The position numbers were made by a program, and so were the translations under genes. This document shows positions 1 to 12,539 of a stretch of DNA of 64,000 bases, one piece after another. The notes under the pieces are model-generated. The model was not told the DNA's origin. It searched no databases and was given only the letters and a program-made list of their open reading frames with translations. Source of the stretch: Pithys albifrons albifrons (taxonomy: Eukaryota > Chordata > Aves > Passeriformes > Thamnophilidae); contig NC_092458.1 of NCBI RefSeq assembly GCF_047495875.1, positions 732,001-796,000 on the forward strand. Direction: 5' to 3'. Every line of letters begins with the position of its first letter. Position 1 is the first letter of the stretch.

Positions 1-397
1 AAAGGTCCTCAAAGTCCCTAAACCCTCAAGATTATATCCCCTCAGGTCCAGGTGGGACTGCCCAGTGCCTCTCCCAGGGCGGGGAATTACACAATGGGTG
101 GTCTCACTCTGTGAGTCAGGGGGTATTTGGAATCATTGATGGCCCATTAGCAGACATGACACCTCAGGCTGGGTGTGGATGTGCTAATGACTTCCTGGAA
201 GGGTGTTATGACAGGTCTTATCTCACAGGCTTCCTTCACCCCCAGCTCACAACCTGAGGGGTCAGGTGTGCCCTGGGCAGCTACTGCAAATGGTCCATTG
301 TTAGCAGTTCATGGGAAATGAATAGAGGGTGTGGAATATATAGCTTTGATCACACCCACACCGTGATAAACTGGTTCCAGCTTGCTGAACTAGGACA
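1..397 (-). mobile_element. Old solo LTR, family A (truncated by window edge)
   Basis: This is the left part of an endogenous-retrovirus LTR lying on the minus strand. It ends at 397 with GAACTAGGACA, the reverse complement of the TGTCCTAGTTC start shared by the copies at 1847, 41010 and 58802. Shared blocks include GATGGCCCATT, CCTCAGGCTGGGTGTG, GAATAGAGGG and AGCTTTGATCAC. It is clearly more diverged than the other three and carries roughly 100 extra bases (about 165-275) that the others lack. This makes it an older or separate subfamily. The 3' half lies outside the window, so target duplication and full length cannot be judged. Confidence 0.85.
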
Positions 398-1671
398 ACT
401 AATTAATCTGACTTTATGTCTCAATACATAATTCTAGTATTATTTTGGTCGACTGAAGCACAATATTAGTGAGGAGGAAAGTGCGAGAGAGGATTCATTG
501 ATTTAAATTTCATCCTTACCATCAATATGCTTGAAAGATACAAACAATTATAAGAAAATGAGTAAAAGAATTATAGCTTTCAAGATGATTAAAAAGCCTT
601 GGCTAAATCTGAAAATCAATATATTCAGAAATTCTAAAGACTTCTTATAGTAAGTAATATTTTGTTACACTTAATTTTAAATAGTTAGTAGTTTTTCCTT
701 ATAGTTCTGCCTTCCAGTCACAATAGAGGATTTTCTTTACAATTGTGTTTCAGAATCATGTGCTGTGCATATGTGCATGTGGGAGAAAGAGGGTCAGAAT
801 ATGAGTGATAACAGTTTTAAACGAGGAAATAGTAAAACAAACAGTGCTTTTTTTTGCTCTGCACAAAACATGCCCTCAAAATCATCGAAACAACAGGCTG
901 AAGCACTCTGAATAATTACTTCTTATTTGCAATGTTTGAAAAGTTCCAAAAGCATAAATTGTCTCTTCTTATCGTGACAAAGAAAATGCAATATGAAAGG
1001 GCACAGGACCATGTACTAGGAGAGATGGAAAAGGTATGCCAGGAATCATCTTCCCAGGTGCTGGCACATATGAACAGAGTGGTTTTCCTTCAGGGAACTC
1101 CAGTGATCCATCAGAAACATTCACGGTAATCAAGCAACCCAGAAAAGCCTCCTAACTTTGTCATTATTGCCAATAAATTAGATTCAGTTTCTCAGGGTAT
1201 CACAGGTAAAGGGAAGTGCTCAAAGCAAAGGTACAGGCAGCTGCTGGAAAGACAGCAAAAGCTACAAGAAACTACAGAGATGGTCTTCCTCCCTCATCTG
1301 TTTTTTATGATTCCATTGAAATGCGAGGGATTAGTAGAGCAATTTTCAGAACTTCAGCAAAGAAAGAATGGACAATTTTTATTTTTTTTTAACACCAGTG
1401 TTGAAAGGAAAATATTGCTAAAAAAACAAGTACAATCAACTCATTTACAGGCCAGACTGTACTGGCATGATCTTCAGCATCTCACTGGATCTCACAGCTG
1501 CATCTGACAGGCCATGGCTTGGAACATTTTCCTTTGAAAACTCCAAGCAGCATGGAAAATCACTGCTTCTAAGCATAGGTATAGTTAAAAAGCTAATGAA
1601 AGGTGATACATAAAATTAGAAAGCTCCTTGCCATAAGCTAGCTTTTTCATGGATAAAAAGGCACTGACTGT
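398..1671. other. AT-rich single-copy DNA, no gene seen
   Basis: About 1.3 kb between two LTRs. The open frames at 932-1129 and 1280-1507 (65 and 75 codons) have no recognisable domain, and stops in all frames are frequent. I see no splice pair, RNA gene or repeat that I can support. Confidence 0.6.
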
Positions 1672-1733
1672 AACAGGTGTGTAGTTCTTTTGCACAAGAC
1701 AAGAACAGGTGTGTAGTTCTTTTGCACAAGACA
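1672..1733. repeat. Perfect 32-bp tandem duplication
   Basis: A 32-base unit starting AACAGGTGTGTAGTTC at 1672 is repeated from 1704. The second copy is identical for 30 bases before it diverges. The perfect identity points to a recent slippage or duplication event. It lies about 110 bp before the family A LTR at 1847. Confidence 0.9.
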
Positions 1734-1846
1734 TATTCAAGCATGAGCTTTGGTCTGTTCCAGAAAAAATCCAGTCTATTCTGTGGAAAGTAGAAATAAA
1801 AAATGGATAAAAGATAAAGCAATCTGTAGTAGATGCCTTATCAAGC

Positions 1847-2494
1847 TGTCCTAGTTCAGCAGGTGGGACCAGTTATCACTGTGTGAGGGTGATCAAAGCT
1901 GTGTATTCTACCCCCTCTATTCATTCCCCAAGGACAATGGGCCAGCAGCAGCTGCCCAGGGAGCCAGTATCACTTCACACTCAGCCTGCGGGGGGCGGAG
2001 CTGCCAATGGGCCATCAACAGTTCAATACCCCCTGGCTCCCAGAGTTAATCACCCATTGTGTGAGTCCCTGCCAGGGGGAGGGACTGGGTGCTCCCTGAG
2101 GGTACATAAGTGGTGGGTAAGAAGACCTCGGGAACCTCTTTTCAGATCCAGAGGAGCAGCAGGACCTCAACAGGAGGAGACCACCACTCTTGACCAGACT
2201 ATGACGGCCACTCTCAACCAGACCACAGCCCTCGCCTGCACCAACAGGGTGTTTTTCACTTTCTTTTGCTCTGGACTTGGGGGAACCACGTGGGTCTCAG
2301 CACAAGGGCAAACAAACCCCTTTGGGTTTGTGCTCCAGGACACTGGGTTATACTGCTGGGTTTTGTGAGTTGAAAGCAATTTCTCCTGGTGCCATTGTAT
2401 TTATTGTAATATTATTATTAAATTGTATCTCTGACTTAAAATCTCTCTCGTGTTGAGTTCATTTCTTCTGCTGGTTAACCTTTAAACCAGCATA
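1847..2494 (+). mobile_element. Solo LTR, family A
   Basis: An LTR of about 648 bp. It begins TGTCCTAGTTCAGCAGG and ends near AAACCAGCATA, where the other copies end in CAGCACA. It is collinear with 41010-41659 and with the reverse complement of 58802-59426. A TATA-like GGGTACATAAGTGG lies near 2100, and an ATTAAA polyadenylation signal at 2417-2422 sets the sense strand as plus. The flanks share ATCAAGC (1840-1846 and 2495-2501). That is 7 bp rather than the 5 bp seen for its relatives, so the right boundary is uncertain by a few bases. No internal retroviral genes are present, so this is a solo LTR left by recombination. The 161-codon open frame inside it is not a gene. Confidence 0.9.
2417..2422 (+). 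promoter_or_regulatory. LTR polyadenylation signal ATTAAA
   Basis: ATTAAA lies inside the run ATTATTATTAAATTG about 75 bp before the LTR end. The same signal occurs at the equivalent place in the copies at 41581 (+) and 58879 (-), which supports it as the LTR's own polyadenylation signal. Confidence 0.6.
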
Positions 2495-4496
2495 ATCAAG
2501 CCTAAAGGAAATTGCTCTATTACTTAGAAAACAGATTCCTGAAAAATTTTACCTAATCTGTCCTCACAGAATCTTGTGTGAGGAGTTTATTAGCTATAAT
2601 TTCCATGTTACAGCTGCCATGCAGCTACAAACCAGCTGAAGCACATAATATCAGCCCTTTACTGGAATGCTTCCAAATGGACTTTTCAAAAGGACTGGGC
2701 CCACTTTTTGCTTAGCAACCATAAAACAGCATGACAGAAAGAAAAAGAAGCAAAATTTTTCCAGCTATATAATTTTGCAACTAAAAGGACTTTGAATGTA
2801 AATGAAAAATGCAGATCATTTGCTCAGTACAACAACCTACACCATAAAAGTTCTTTTACGAGAATTTATTTTAATATGACGAAAATAGTCCTAGAACACC
2901 AAGGCTACAAAGTTTCATACTTATAAGTTAGGAAGTTCTAAACTTGAATTTATCCGTGGGCTCTAGTCTTCAACTAACTAGATATCTAAATAGTTGTTCT
3001 TTTTTCCTTGCAGAATAAAATCTACTTGCTATGTGGATAGCTTTTGAGAATTGCTTTTTATTTTCAATCATTCAGAATGTTGTCCCAGTGGGTTATTTAC
3101 TTCCTTCTCAACAAATCCACCAAACTAAATAAAGAATATATTTCTTGGGGGTAAAAAACTCCAGTTATACTTTGCCTGTAACATTTCGAAGCCAGAAAAG
3201 GTAAGATTCTTGAGTCCTAACTAATTCCCACATGGATCACTCACATCTAATCTGTGATCCTCAAGCTTCAGGCTGCGGGTTAAAAAATCTTGTAAGTGCC
3301 AAAACTGCATCCATATCAGCTTTGACACTGAAATTTCCCAGGACCTGAGAATTCTGCTTTGGAGAGCAAATATGACTTCCCAGCCTTGCACAGGCTGAAG
3401 CAGACACTTCATTCTCCCTGAAGCCACAATGTAAGCACTTCCTAACACATTACCTTGGATAGCACGACTGGTAGTTAGGTTTATTGCAAACCTAACATCA
3501 GACAACAAAATCAGCTGCTGCCTTTTGAAACAGTGGCCTCCCTTCCCTCCAAAGCAGCTGAATCATGAGAGGGTGTGCACAAAGCTGTGTGACATAAGCA
3601 GAACTGTCTCTGCTCCAGAGGAAGAATGAATGATTAAAGCAAGCACTGAGTCAGGGAGTGGATATTAGATGACTGGGCCCTGTTCCTATCAAAGCCTAAC
3701 TTTAGCCTTCTATGAAGTTATTTTAAAGTGTAAAAAATAAATGAACTTTTCTGAGGAAAAAGAGCATATTTCCAGCTTTTGAACCAGCAACTTTTTATCG
3801 GGTTAGAGAGACTGACTGTTCTCTCTTTTAGCACTCAGTGAACAGAAGATACTTCAAAACATAATGGAAACCATTGTAATAAAAGTCAGGGAAATGACAG
3901 AACAGAGGAGATGTAGATCTGGACATGCCATCTATGTCCCTTTGAAGGCAGGGCTTTTATCACCTGGTATTAATTTGCTGTATGATAGATCTCTTGGAGC
4001 CTCTTCCACTAAAACTTTCAGTGTCTATAAAAGAACTGGGGATTTTCTAAGGCAGAAAAAGAGAATATTCCTAAATCTTTAATGCTTAAAAAAAGGCACA
4101 AGTTAAAATTAAGTACATCCTCAATATTTCCCGCTGCATGGTTTTATGATCACAATTCATTGAACGCTGACTTCTATTCATATAAAGTGATATTATTTTC
4201 CTCAGGGCTACAAGTCAGGGCACAGAAGTCTCCCTATGACACTAGGCCAAACTTTGTTACAAGTATTAACTTCTTTGCACAAATCTCCTGTGAACTGGGA
4301 TGGCATTATTACTTACATTTTACATATCAAATACTAAAAGTAAAATGGTCAAGAAAGCCAAGTAGTTTGGCATCCTCAGGAGCAGGAGTTAACAGCTTTC
4401 TGATGTTAAGAAAACAGCTGTCATTAATCTTGATCATCTAAGAATGTAGCTGCAAAAAGTACTTAGAGTTGTGAATCTACAGAACCAAAACTACAC
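2495..4496. other. Single-copy DNA, no gene established
   Basis: Mostly AT-rich. A minus-strand frame of 95 codons (3221-3508) runs into a donor-like GTGAGT (minus strand, about 3240) and has AG sites upstream, but no strong acceptor and no recognisable protein family. Plus-strand frames at 3864-4082 and 4082-4441 (72 and 119 codons) are also unrecognised. None is supported well enough to call. Confidence 0.5.
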
Positions 4497-4645
4497 TGTC
4501 TTGGGTTGAGCTGGCAAAATGCCAACTGCCCAACACAGAGAGAAAGGGTCCATCCCCCCAACCAAGAGAAAAGGAGGGAGAGGAGAGAAAATCCAAAGTA
4601 GTAAGCTTCTTATATTATACAAAAGAACGACAATTAAAAACAGAA

Positions 4646-4651
4646 TTTAAT
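4646..4651 (-). promoter_or_regulatory. LTR polyadenylation signal ATTAAA
   Basis: TTTAAT on the plus strand is ATTAAA on the minus strand, inside the LTR and downstream of the minus-strand TATA box. Confidence 0.45.
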
Positions 4652-4918
4652 ACATATATATATACAAATGTTAGGAAAGAAAACCCAAACTAACAACAAT
4701 AGTTACTGAGTCACCCAACCAAATAATGCAGATTCCAACCACCCAAAACCTCTTCCAGAGAAACTTCCCAGTAACAGAGGAGAAAATTAACAAGAAAATG
4801 TTGACCTTCCCAGATAACACAGAGTGTATTGCAGCAAGGCCTAATCTTGGTAGAGGCAGAGCAGTGAGTCCTGACAGGCCAGAGGCAGAAACCAAAAGAG
4901 GCAGAAGCTCCTCCTCTC

Positions 4919-4928
4919 TTTTTATACC
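4919..4928 (-). promoter_or_regulatory. LTR TATA box
   Basis: Read on the minus strand this is GGTATAAAAA, followed by a purine-rich leader. It lies about 270 bp upstream of the ATTAAA signal of the same LTR, as expected for U3 promoter followed by R polyadenylation. It is the main evidence for the sense strand of family B. Confidence 0.6.
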
Positions 4929-5085
4929 TCTTGATGTTTCTTGATGATGTCAGATGGTATGAAATACCTCTTTGGTTGCTTAAGTCAGGTGATGCTTGTC
5001 CCTTCTAATCTACGTCACATCCTTTGGGCCTGCTGAAAACAGGCCTAGATAAGGCCTAGTTGAAACTAAAGCCAAAACTGCCACA

Positions 5086-6159
5086 TATACTTTGGACTAA
5101 GAGATTTATCCATTATTAGAAAACCTTCTGTGTAAGAAGTTTTTCACATCTAGGTTTGGTTTCCTGAGTGCTATTCACTCATTTAGGACAGATTCTTCTC
5201 TTTCCATAATTTCCTTCCCAAGCACTCTTGTACTTTGTTCTGCTGAGAGTTGCTACAATAATTACCCTACATGGAAGAAAAAGACCAATTTTACAGCCTC
5301 ATTCTCAAAACCGTGTTTTTCATCTTATGAGGTAAAGTGAGTACCATGGAATTGTAGAACTGTTACTAAGCACTCAAAAATTATGAAATGAGAATTGTTA
5401 CAAAAATTATTTTCAGGACAAAATTGATTGTGAAATGTTAACATTGGTTAAACCAAGCAAGAGTTTTGTTGTTGTATCATAAGAATACCATCACAAACAT
5501 GAATGGACACAAATTATGAATAATTAAGTTTAGATATCCCGAGCCTCCGCAGATCTCAAAGAAAGAACTGAGTTCACTACATTATATTTATGTATTCTTG
5601 CCTTGTGCTCAACAGATTGAACACTAATTAAGGGGAGAAATCAAATTCTGCTCTCTGCCTTTAAATCCTTAGTTCTAGTGTGGCTAAAATAACTGCAGAT
5701 ATCCACCAGGTTTTGGAAAATTAAATTTAGACCCAAGAACTTGGTGATAATGCAAAAATCATTACTTCCTACTGAGGCAGTTTTCATGAGACCAATTAAA
5801 TGTGTAAAGTTGTATATATGCTGGCATTTTTGAAGGACTTGACCACATATTTAGCAGTAAGATACCTTTACAAATAAAAATATGAGCCAGCGTAACAACC
5901 ATATCACCAGTAATTGTAGCATTATTTCAAGAAGAAAGATTATGCAGAACAAATGTAAGTATTAAACGTAAACAGATTTAATCTGTTAATTTATAGGGAT
6001 ATTTTATATATTTGAGTCCTTTTCTTAGTTTAGAAGACAACTAAGATATTTATATGGACCAGAAAAGAAGGGCTTCCCCCCAGAAATCAGCACAGCTTTG
6101 AGGTTTAAGAGTTTTAATCAGAAAAATGTACAGGAATGAAGGATAACAGTTCTTAACTA
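5086..6159. other. AT-rich single-copy DNA, no gene seen
   Basis: No open frame of note, no strong splice pair and no repeat recognised. A donor-like GTAAGTATT occurs near 5957 without a convincing upstream exon. Confidence 0.55.
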
Positions 6160-6187
6160 CATATATATATACATGTATATGTATATA
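6160..6187. repeat. AT/GT microsatellite
   Basis: An imperfect run of alternating ATATAT with ACATGTATATGT interruptions. Short and unremarkable. Confidence 0.8.
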
Positions 6188-6233
6188 ACCAAAACTAGGA
6201 CAAAACAAACAACTACACTGTACCCCCAAAGGC

Positions 6234-6248
6234 AAAAAAAAAAAAAAA
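6234..6248. repeat. 15-base A run
   Basis: An uninterrupted A15 tract, next to CCCCCAAAGGC. It could be a homopolymer or the remnant tail of a retroposed sequence. No parental gene is recognisable. Confidence 0.7.
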
Positions 6249-6269
6249 GAACAAAACTCTTTAAATGAA

Positions 6270-6900
6270 ACCAAAATTTTTGCCTCAGTTCCCTTTGGTG
6301 CAATTGCATTTACGGGCAGCAGGAGTTGCTGCTGTGCCTCAGCTGACAGTGAAGTTACTCCGTTTCTCTGGTAAGACAAAACCAAAAGGCAGTCCGTGCA
6401 GCACTGACTCCTTCAAATGACTTACACAGAGAGATGGAGGCCACAGAAGAGGGTGGGGTGGAAGCCTCTGGCAGGCAATGCAGACTCTTCCCTTTGTCCT
6501 CCGGTCACGGATGAAAGGTTAGGGACAGGGGCTGGTGGTGGTGGTGCTCACTCCTCTGCAGGTGGAAAGCTGGCTCAGGAAAAGGGACCTGTAGCAAGAA
6601 TCCAGGACAGTGGCCACGGCTTTCCTCTTTCTCTCCCTCTGATGAGCAGCACAGAGCACCAGAGCTGAGCTGGGGTCATGGGTGGCCAAAACCAGGGCAA
6701 CTCAGCTCCCTCCAAACGCCTTCATGAGTTCAGCAAACGGTGGGTTTCACTTGCTGCAGTTGGCTAAAACAATGAAAAGCCATGTCCCCCTGCTCTCCTG
6801 AAAAACCTCTCCTTCCTCGCTCAGCAACTGAGCTGGAATTCAAAGCAGTTGGCTAATGCTTTTGTTATCTAGTGGCATGGGGGTTGGGCATTAGCCCCCG
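6270..6900. other. GC-richer block of unknown origin
   Basis: This stretch is clearly richer in G and C than its surroundings. It has short GGT repeats near 6533 and no long open frame beyond 83 codons. It may be a degenerate LTR or other retroelement, since TTTAAT at 6113-6118 would be a minus-strand ATTAAA. I could not find matching ends or a target duplication, so it is left unassigned. Confidence 0.35.
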
Positions 6901-9900
6901 AATTCTGTGTTGGCAGGGAGAGAGAACTTCTTTAAGATCCAGAACTACAACAATCCTAAATTGTACCTTGACAGGTTCCTTGCCTCCATGCAGACACACT
7001 CAAAGTGTAAACAATTGTGTCATCTGGGTTGCCAGCAAGAATGGTGCACCAGTCACTACTGAAAGATTTGAATATACCTGGAGAAGAGAATTCACAAAGA
7101 GGAAAATCATCAAAAGCAATTATTGTTGCAAGAACACTATAGACACAATATCCATTCTACCTGCTTTGAAAAGTAAATATTCTATCAGTAAGCCCTGGCC
7201 TTTATGAATGTGAAATGTCACATACCGTAAGAGAAATGCTGGCATATACAGAACATATCAAGCACAAATTTTGAAGTCATTGCTCAACACAATTAAAAAT
7301 ATATTGCTCTGAACTACTTCCATATACATAGATTTGCACAGTCAGGTCCTTAATATTTCACATACATTTTCTTTAGAAGTATGATAAAGACATTCAGCAG
7401 TAGTGATCCATCTAACTAAAGAGAGCAAAGCAAAATCTGAAGTGCCATTTTAACATCATTTGCTAGATCTCAAGTCATATTAAACTGTGCTTTTTGGTAT
7501 GTCACACTTTGTAAATGACATGTATACATGGCATACACTGTAGCTATGTGTACAATGAAAAAATTTTTACATACCGAATTTTAGAATTTGTAAACTATAA
7601 AGGTCTTTGCAAGAATATAGGCTGAGAGTATTTTCAATTGCCTCTTCCTTCTTGCTTGTTATGATAGACTCTGGGATCAGTGGCTTGTGGAAGATTCATT
7701 CAAGACTGAGGCATCCCCAACCACAGCTGGTGATCCCCTGCTGGAACAGCAGTAGGTGAACTGTGTGAACGGCTCTGCTCACACCCTCTGCTCTGTCACC
7801 TCTGCCCCTGGCTGAAGCAAACTCCTGCTGAGGGGCAGCACTTCAAATTGACACAGCAACTTCTGCACTCTGCTACAGGTGACAATTCTCCACTGAGACA
7901 TGGAGGCCCTTTAAAAAACACCTTCAGGATCTCATGTAGTACTGCTGCACGCTGCAATTTCTTATTACATTAAATAATGAATTTGTCTCTGTGTTGTTTT
8001 GGTGAATGCTGAGCTGAAGCATAGTCAAATCAGAAAGCTTGAATTTCTTTTCCAGCTTATTTATTCATTCCATTAATGCCAACAGCTAGCCTTTCAAGAA
8101 CTCAAGTGAAGACCTGCATTCTACAAAGATTTCTTTTGCAGAAAATCAGCAGTAGATGCACACATCATATTCATCCTACCAAAAGTTATTTTGTCTAAAG
8201 TAAATGTTTTCTTAATATTTTCTGTAGAAAAACTCAACTCATAAATCACCTTGTCTTCTGATACAGAAAATAATTGCCTATAAGGCATTCCCTCCTCATG
8301 GCATTTATGTTCATATAATGCCTTGCTCAGGTGCCAGTACAATCTAGAACTTCTATTCCAAGCAGCAGAGAAAAAAACTGTAAGGCAAAAATCCTCCTCT
8401 TCCCTAACAAGTCTTCATTTCAAACTGGACATTTGAAGTCCAGTAACTAGAAAGCATAGGAAAAGAGAATACTTGTACAAAAAAAAAAAAAAGAAAAAGG
8501 GAAAAACAATAAGAAAAAGAAAAAAGAAAAGAGCAAAAAAAGAGAACAATAAATAGCCTTTTTGAATTGGCACTTGGAAAAAAAATTGGAAGAAAGAGTA
8601 TCTTTAACTATTGTCAGCAAAGAGAAAGCATAGAAAAGAAGGGTTTGAAGATAGGGAAGTTTCATTTAATGAAAGATTAAAAATAAATTAGTCATGATTC
8701 TACATTTATGGACTACTTCATTTCAGTTTAGAAAGAATGCATACAAAAGTAAAGGCTAAGTACCTAAAAATATAGCTAGGATAACAGAAATTACAGCAAA
8801 TTATTAGGGATAGATATAAGATTAGCTAAAATGAGATTTTTATTAAAGGGAAAAGTAACATGGAGGCAGAAACAAAAGCAGGATAAATGTGATTAAATTG
8901 GATAAAAAGCAGAAGAGGAGGGTAATACAGTTTCTCTCACAGACTGGCCCTACCACGCCAGTTTCTACCAGAAGATGACAAAATAAAAGGAGCACTATTG
9001 GCATAGTTGACTGTAAACATGGAACTCTTACGGATTCCTGATGAGTAAATATGGATTGGAAGTTTGATGATTTTCACTCATTAGAGAGAAGTTTTGAAAA
9101 CCTGTTCTGAGCAGTGAACTAACAGAAGCTGAAATATTTTGAAATGAAGACATTAATGTTAAGGAAGGGACTGTATAACCAAGTAGGAAAAGGCTGAGTG
9201 CAAGCAATGAAGTAATCAGTAGACACATGGCCACTGTTTCAGCGTTTGGATCCTGATGTCCATATGAAGAGACATGAAGAAATTCTCCCTACCATCCCCT
9301 GCATCAGATTGATCCTCCTGGGGTCTGATACTCACTAAATCTTGTTCACAACTGATGCTGACTGCAGTTTGCTGTCATCTCTCCCACTGCAGTAATTAAA
9401 CTCATATTCCTCCTGCTGGTCACTATTCCTGCTGATATGAACACTCATCATTTTATCATGAATGAACCACTCCCATTCACTTAGTAACCGTTTTTGTCTC
9501 TGCTATTTAAGCTACTCACACCTTAGCCAACCCCCAAGCAGTAGTCACAATATTGTCTCCTACCTCCAACATCTTGACAAGGTCTATGGTTTTAACAGAC
9601 ACCACTTGTTACCTTTTATGTATTCCCTAAATTGAACTTCGTCTTGCTCAAATGGCCACGTGATTTATCAGCTCTGTGGCTGAGACTAATTAAATTATCA
9701 ACCTTAGATGACAAATGGATACTAAACAATGCAGGCCCTCACTTGCACATGCACACAAAGCAATTTATATTAATAACACTATTCATATAAAAGAATCCTG
9801 TTGAACAAGATGTGTACACAGACATTTGAGATTCTAATACAACATATTGTTATGTAACACTTGTCTGCTTATCTGTGTGTATTTTACACATATATTTATA

Positions 9901-12539
9901 CAATAATACATCCAAGAACCCTCAGAAAGTGAAAATCTTAGAGAATTTAAAATTACACACAAGAAAAAGCACAGAAATTGCAGATTGTTCTAACAGTAAC
10001 TTTTTGCAAACATTTTCTGCATGTACAGGAAAGCTTGGAGTGAGGTAACAAAAGAATTTATGTACAGTGAGCTTTAAGTCAACTTTCCTTTGAATATTAG
10101 AGATCAGTATTTCTTACTTGAATGCATTTTTATGAGGGTTTCATGTAAAAATAGGACACAATTTTAGTCTCAGATGTAGCATTATTTAATCCTGTATCCT
10201 ATAATTGCAAAACCATGTTCCCAAGGGTTCCTGAATGTCCCTAACAAAATCTTCTACAGGTCATTATTGATAGGCAAACACATTTTGAAATAAGAAAATA
10301 AGTCATACATTTGGGTGCTTTTATCAACAACAACAAAAATAACATTCAGAATTACAAGCAATCCAAAATGAGTCAGGATATGGAATTACTTCTACCAGTT
10401 AGTGGGAGAGGCAGTCTGTTAGTTCTGTCCTAATGTGCAAGGCCACCTGTAAAGACCAGTAACCCATTTCAAGAAAAACCTCTGACCTAAGACCTTACCA
10501 GACCCTTAAGTGATTAAACAATTTTGTAACTAGCCATCCCTAAAAACACCTGCCAACAGTGACAATTAGTCTTAAATTCTGTAGGCTTTTGTACCATTCA
10601 TTGTTGCTATGCAGAAGGCTTTTCTTCAGTGGAGCCTGTTACAGAAGTTCTGGTAGATAAAGTGGAAGCCAAAAGGATTGAAATTGGAAGGACAGATAAA
10701 AAGAGGAGGATTATGGAAAACACAGATTGACTTATGGTTAAAGAATATAACTTGGTGACCTTCAGCAGTCAGGTTACTGGAGCTGCACAGAATTTAGTTT
10801 CAGAAAATATCAGATACATTACAAAACAACACTTAGCCTGAACAGGGAAGAACATCATTAAATGCTTATGGTGCATAATTTCATTATTTTGAGGCATTTT
10901 TTACAATTACCCAGCCTTCATGTCATTCTTTCATTGACATTGTAAAGATCCAAAGTGTATATATACAGGATAGAGAGAGAAATGCATTAAAGAACAGGGG
11001 ACTTGATAATTTTTCATTATGTATTTGTTCTACAATAGTTTTATAAATTACTAACAGTTTTTATAACTGAATACCTGAAAGGGAATTTAACTGAGCATTG
11101 AGATTCCTCTGGAGATATCTACTTTGAACTGCATTGAGAAAAACAGTTGCAAAGTTCCATACTTTTGTTGTAAAACCAAGTCTTGAAAGAATTTGGCACC
11201 TTTACAGCTGAAGTTACTACCCAAGGTGTCATTAGAAGGCATCATCAACATATCAAATATTTATATTCAGCAGACTCTTGCATTAAAAAAAACCAACAAA
11301 ATAAAGTTGCATAAAAATTTTTGTCATGATACTGACAGTTTAAATTTTCATAGAAATGCTTTATGCTTCCTCCTCTTGTAAAATTATTTGAATCTAATTT
11401 TACAGACACTAAAATCCACTTGTATTGCAGTCCTTAACCTTATATTAATTCAGTATCAGAGAAGGATATGCTCTCTGACTTATGTTCTATGTGCAAAAAT
11501 TTCTTATGAGTTCTGTTGTGATGCATTTTTTTTGTATCCAGGAACAAGTTAATCATGTGTTCTTTTCATATCCAGGAGCAAGTTCATATGAGAAAGTCTA
11601 TATGTTGTAAGATCCCCTAGAAGCAGCCATGAAGAGCAGAGTGGCAGCAGTTCCTTAAGGTTTACACATCAGTGGGTTGAAAAGAGTTCATAAAACTGTT
11701 CGCATTTTTCAAGGGAATTTATGGAAAATGTCTTTTTAATCATGGAAAGTTTTGTGGGCACTGAAAGTGTTCTGCTTAGAACTTTCTAAGGTAGAGTGAT
11801 GGAATAATGCATGTCATCTCCACTGAATCCCAAAGGCACTTCTCCCCTCCCCAGCTCTAGATACACACTAATGGTTGCACAGACAACCAAACAACACACA
11901 CAAAAATTATTTCTGCCCCAGACATAAACCCTCTACATATGACTGAAAAAGAAAAAGACATTATTCAGAGGGAAGAGGGGTGTCCTGATGAAGCAAAGGA
12001 AAGAATCAGAAATAGATGTCTCGAGCTCAGCAGATTCAACTCAGAAACTAAGAACCTGCGGTCAGCAGAAGCAACCCACAAAATGACATGAGATCTGCAG
12101 GATCTTATCTATAAGGTTTGATAAATGTCTGTTATTAATGCTTAAGTTTTAGTTGCTAAGAGGTAACACTCCACGTGGTTGAACTTGCACAGTTGTTTGG
12201 AATTTTGAGGTTTGTGTAGTGCCTCAGTCCTTCAAAATACTTTGATCACCCTGGTCTCCTATTCTGTAATAGTAGAAAACATAACAGAAAAAAATTGACT
12301 GATATCCTCATTTGCCTATAAATTAACTCACCAGTATTCTTCAGAGGCTCTTCAATCAAAAAATCACATCAAGTGCATAGACCAAACCCAGTAGTTCAAA
12401 TCTCAGGAAATATTTCCCTGGTTTTATCTCTTAAAGAACCTTTATCCCTTCTCTCACAGCTCAAGCTCCTTCCCTATCTTTTTTTTTCCTTTTTTTTTTT
12501 AAAATTCTAAATTTTACATAGAACATTTCTCCAAAATTT
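6901..12539. other. Long AT-rich single-copy stretch
   Basis: About 5.6 kb without a supportable gene. It holds a somewhat GC-richer piece at 7660-7920, A-rich tracts at 8480-8540, an imperfect 34-bp local duplication at 11535-11584 (TATCCAGGAACAAGTT and TATCCAGGAGCAAGTT), and pyrimidine tracts at 12470-12500. Open frames here are at most 111 codons (6872-7207) and show no known domain. Confidence 0.55.

Larger units (their letters stand above)
4497..5085 (-). mobile_element. Solo LTR, divergent relative of family B
   Basis: A 589-bp element bounded by TGTCTTGGGTTGAGCTGG and AAACTGCCACA. The flanks are TACAC (4492-4496) and TATAC (5086-5090), a 5-bp target duplication with one transition. 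Its left end matches the 32381 copy closely (GTTGAGCTGGCAAAATGCCAACTG against CTGAGCTGGCAAATCGCCAACTG, written here in parts only for comparison). The right part is much more diverged from the other family B copies. On the minus strand it has a good TATA box and an ATTAAA signal in the expected order, so sense is minus. No retroviral coding region is attached. Confidence 0.8.

Noticed and set aside
1883..2368. 161-codon plus-strand frame
   Set aside because: It lies entirely within a family A LTR, is not kept in the sister copies, and has no retroviral or host domain.
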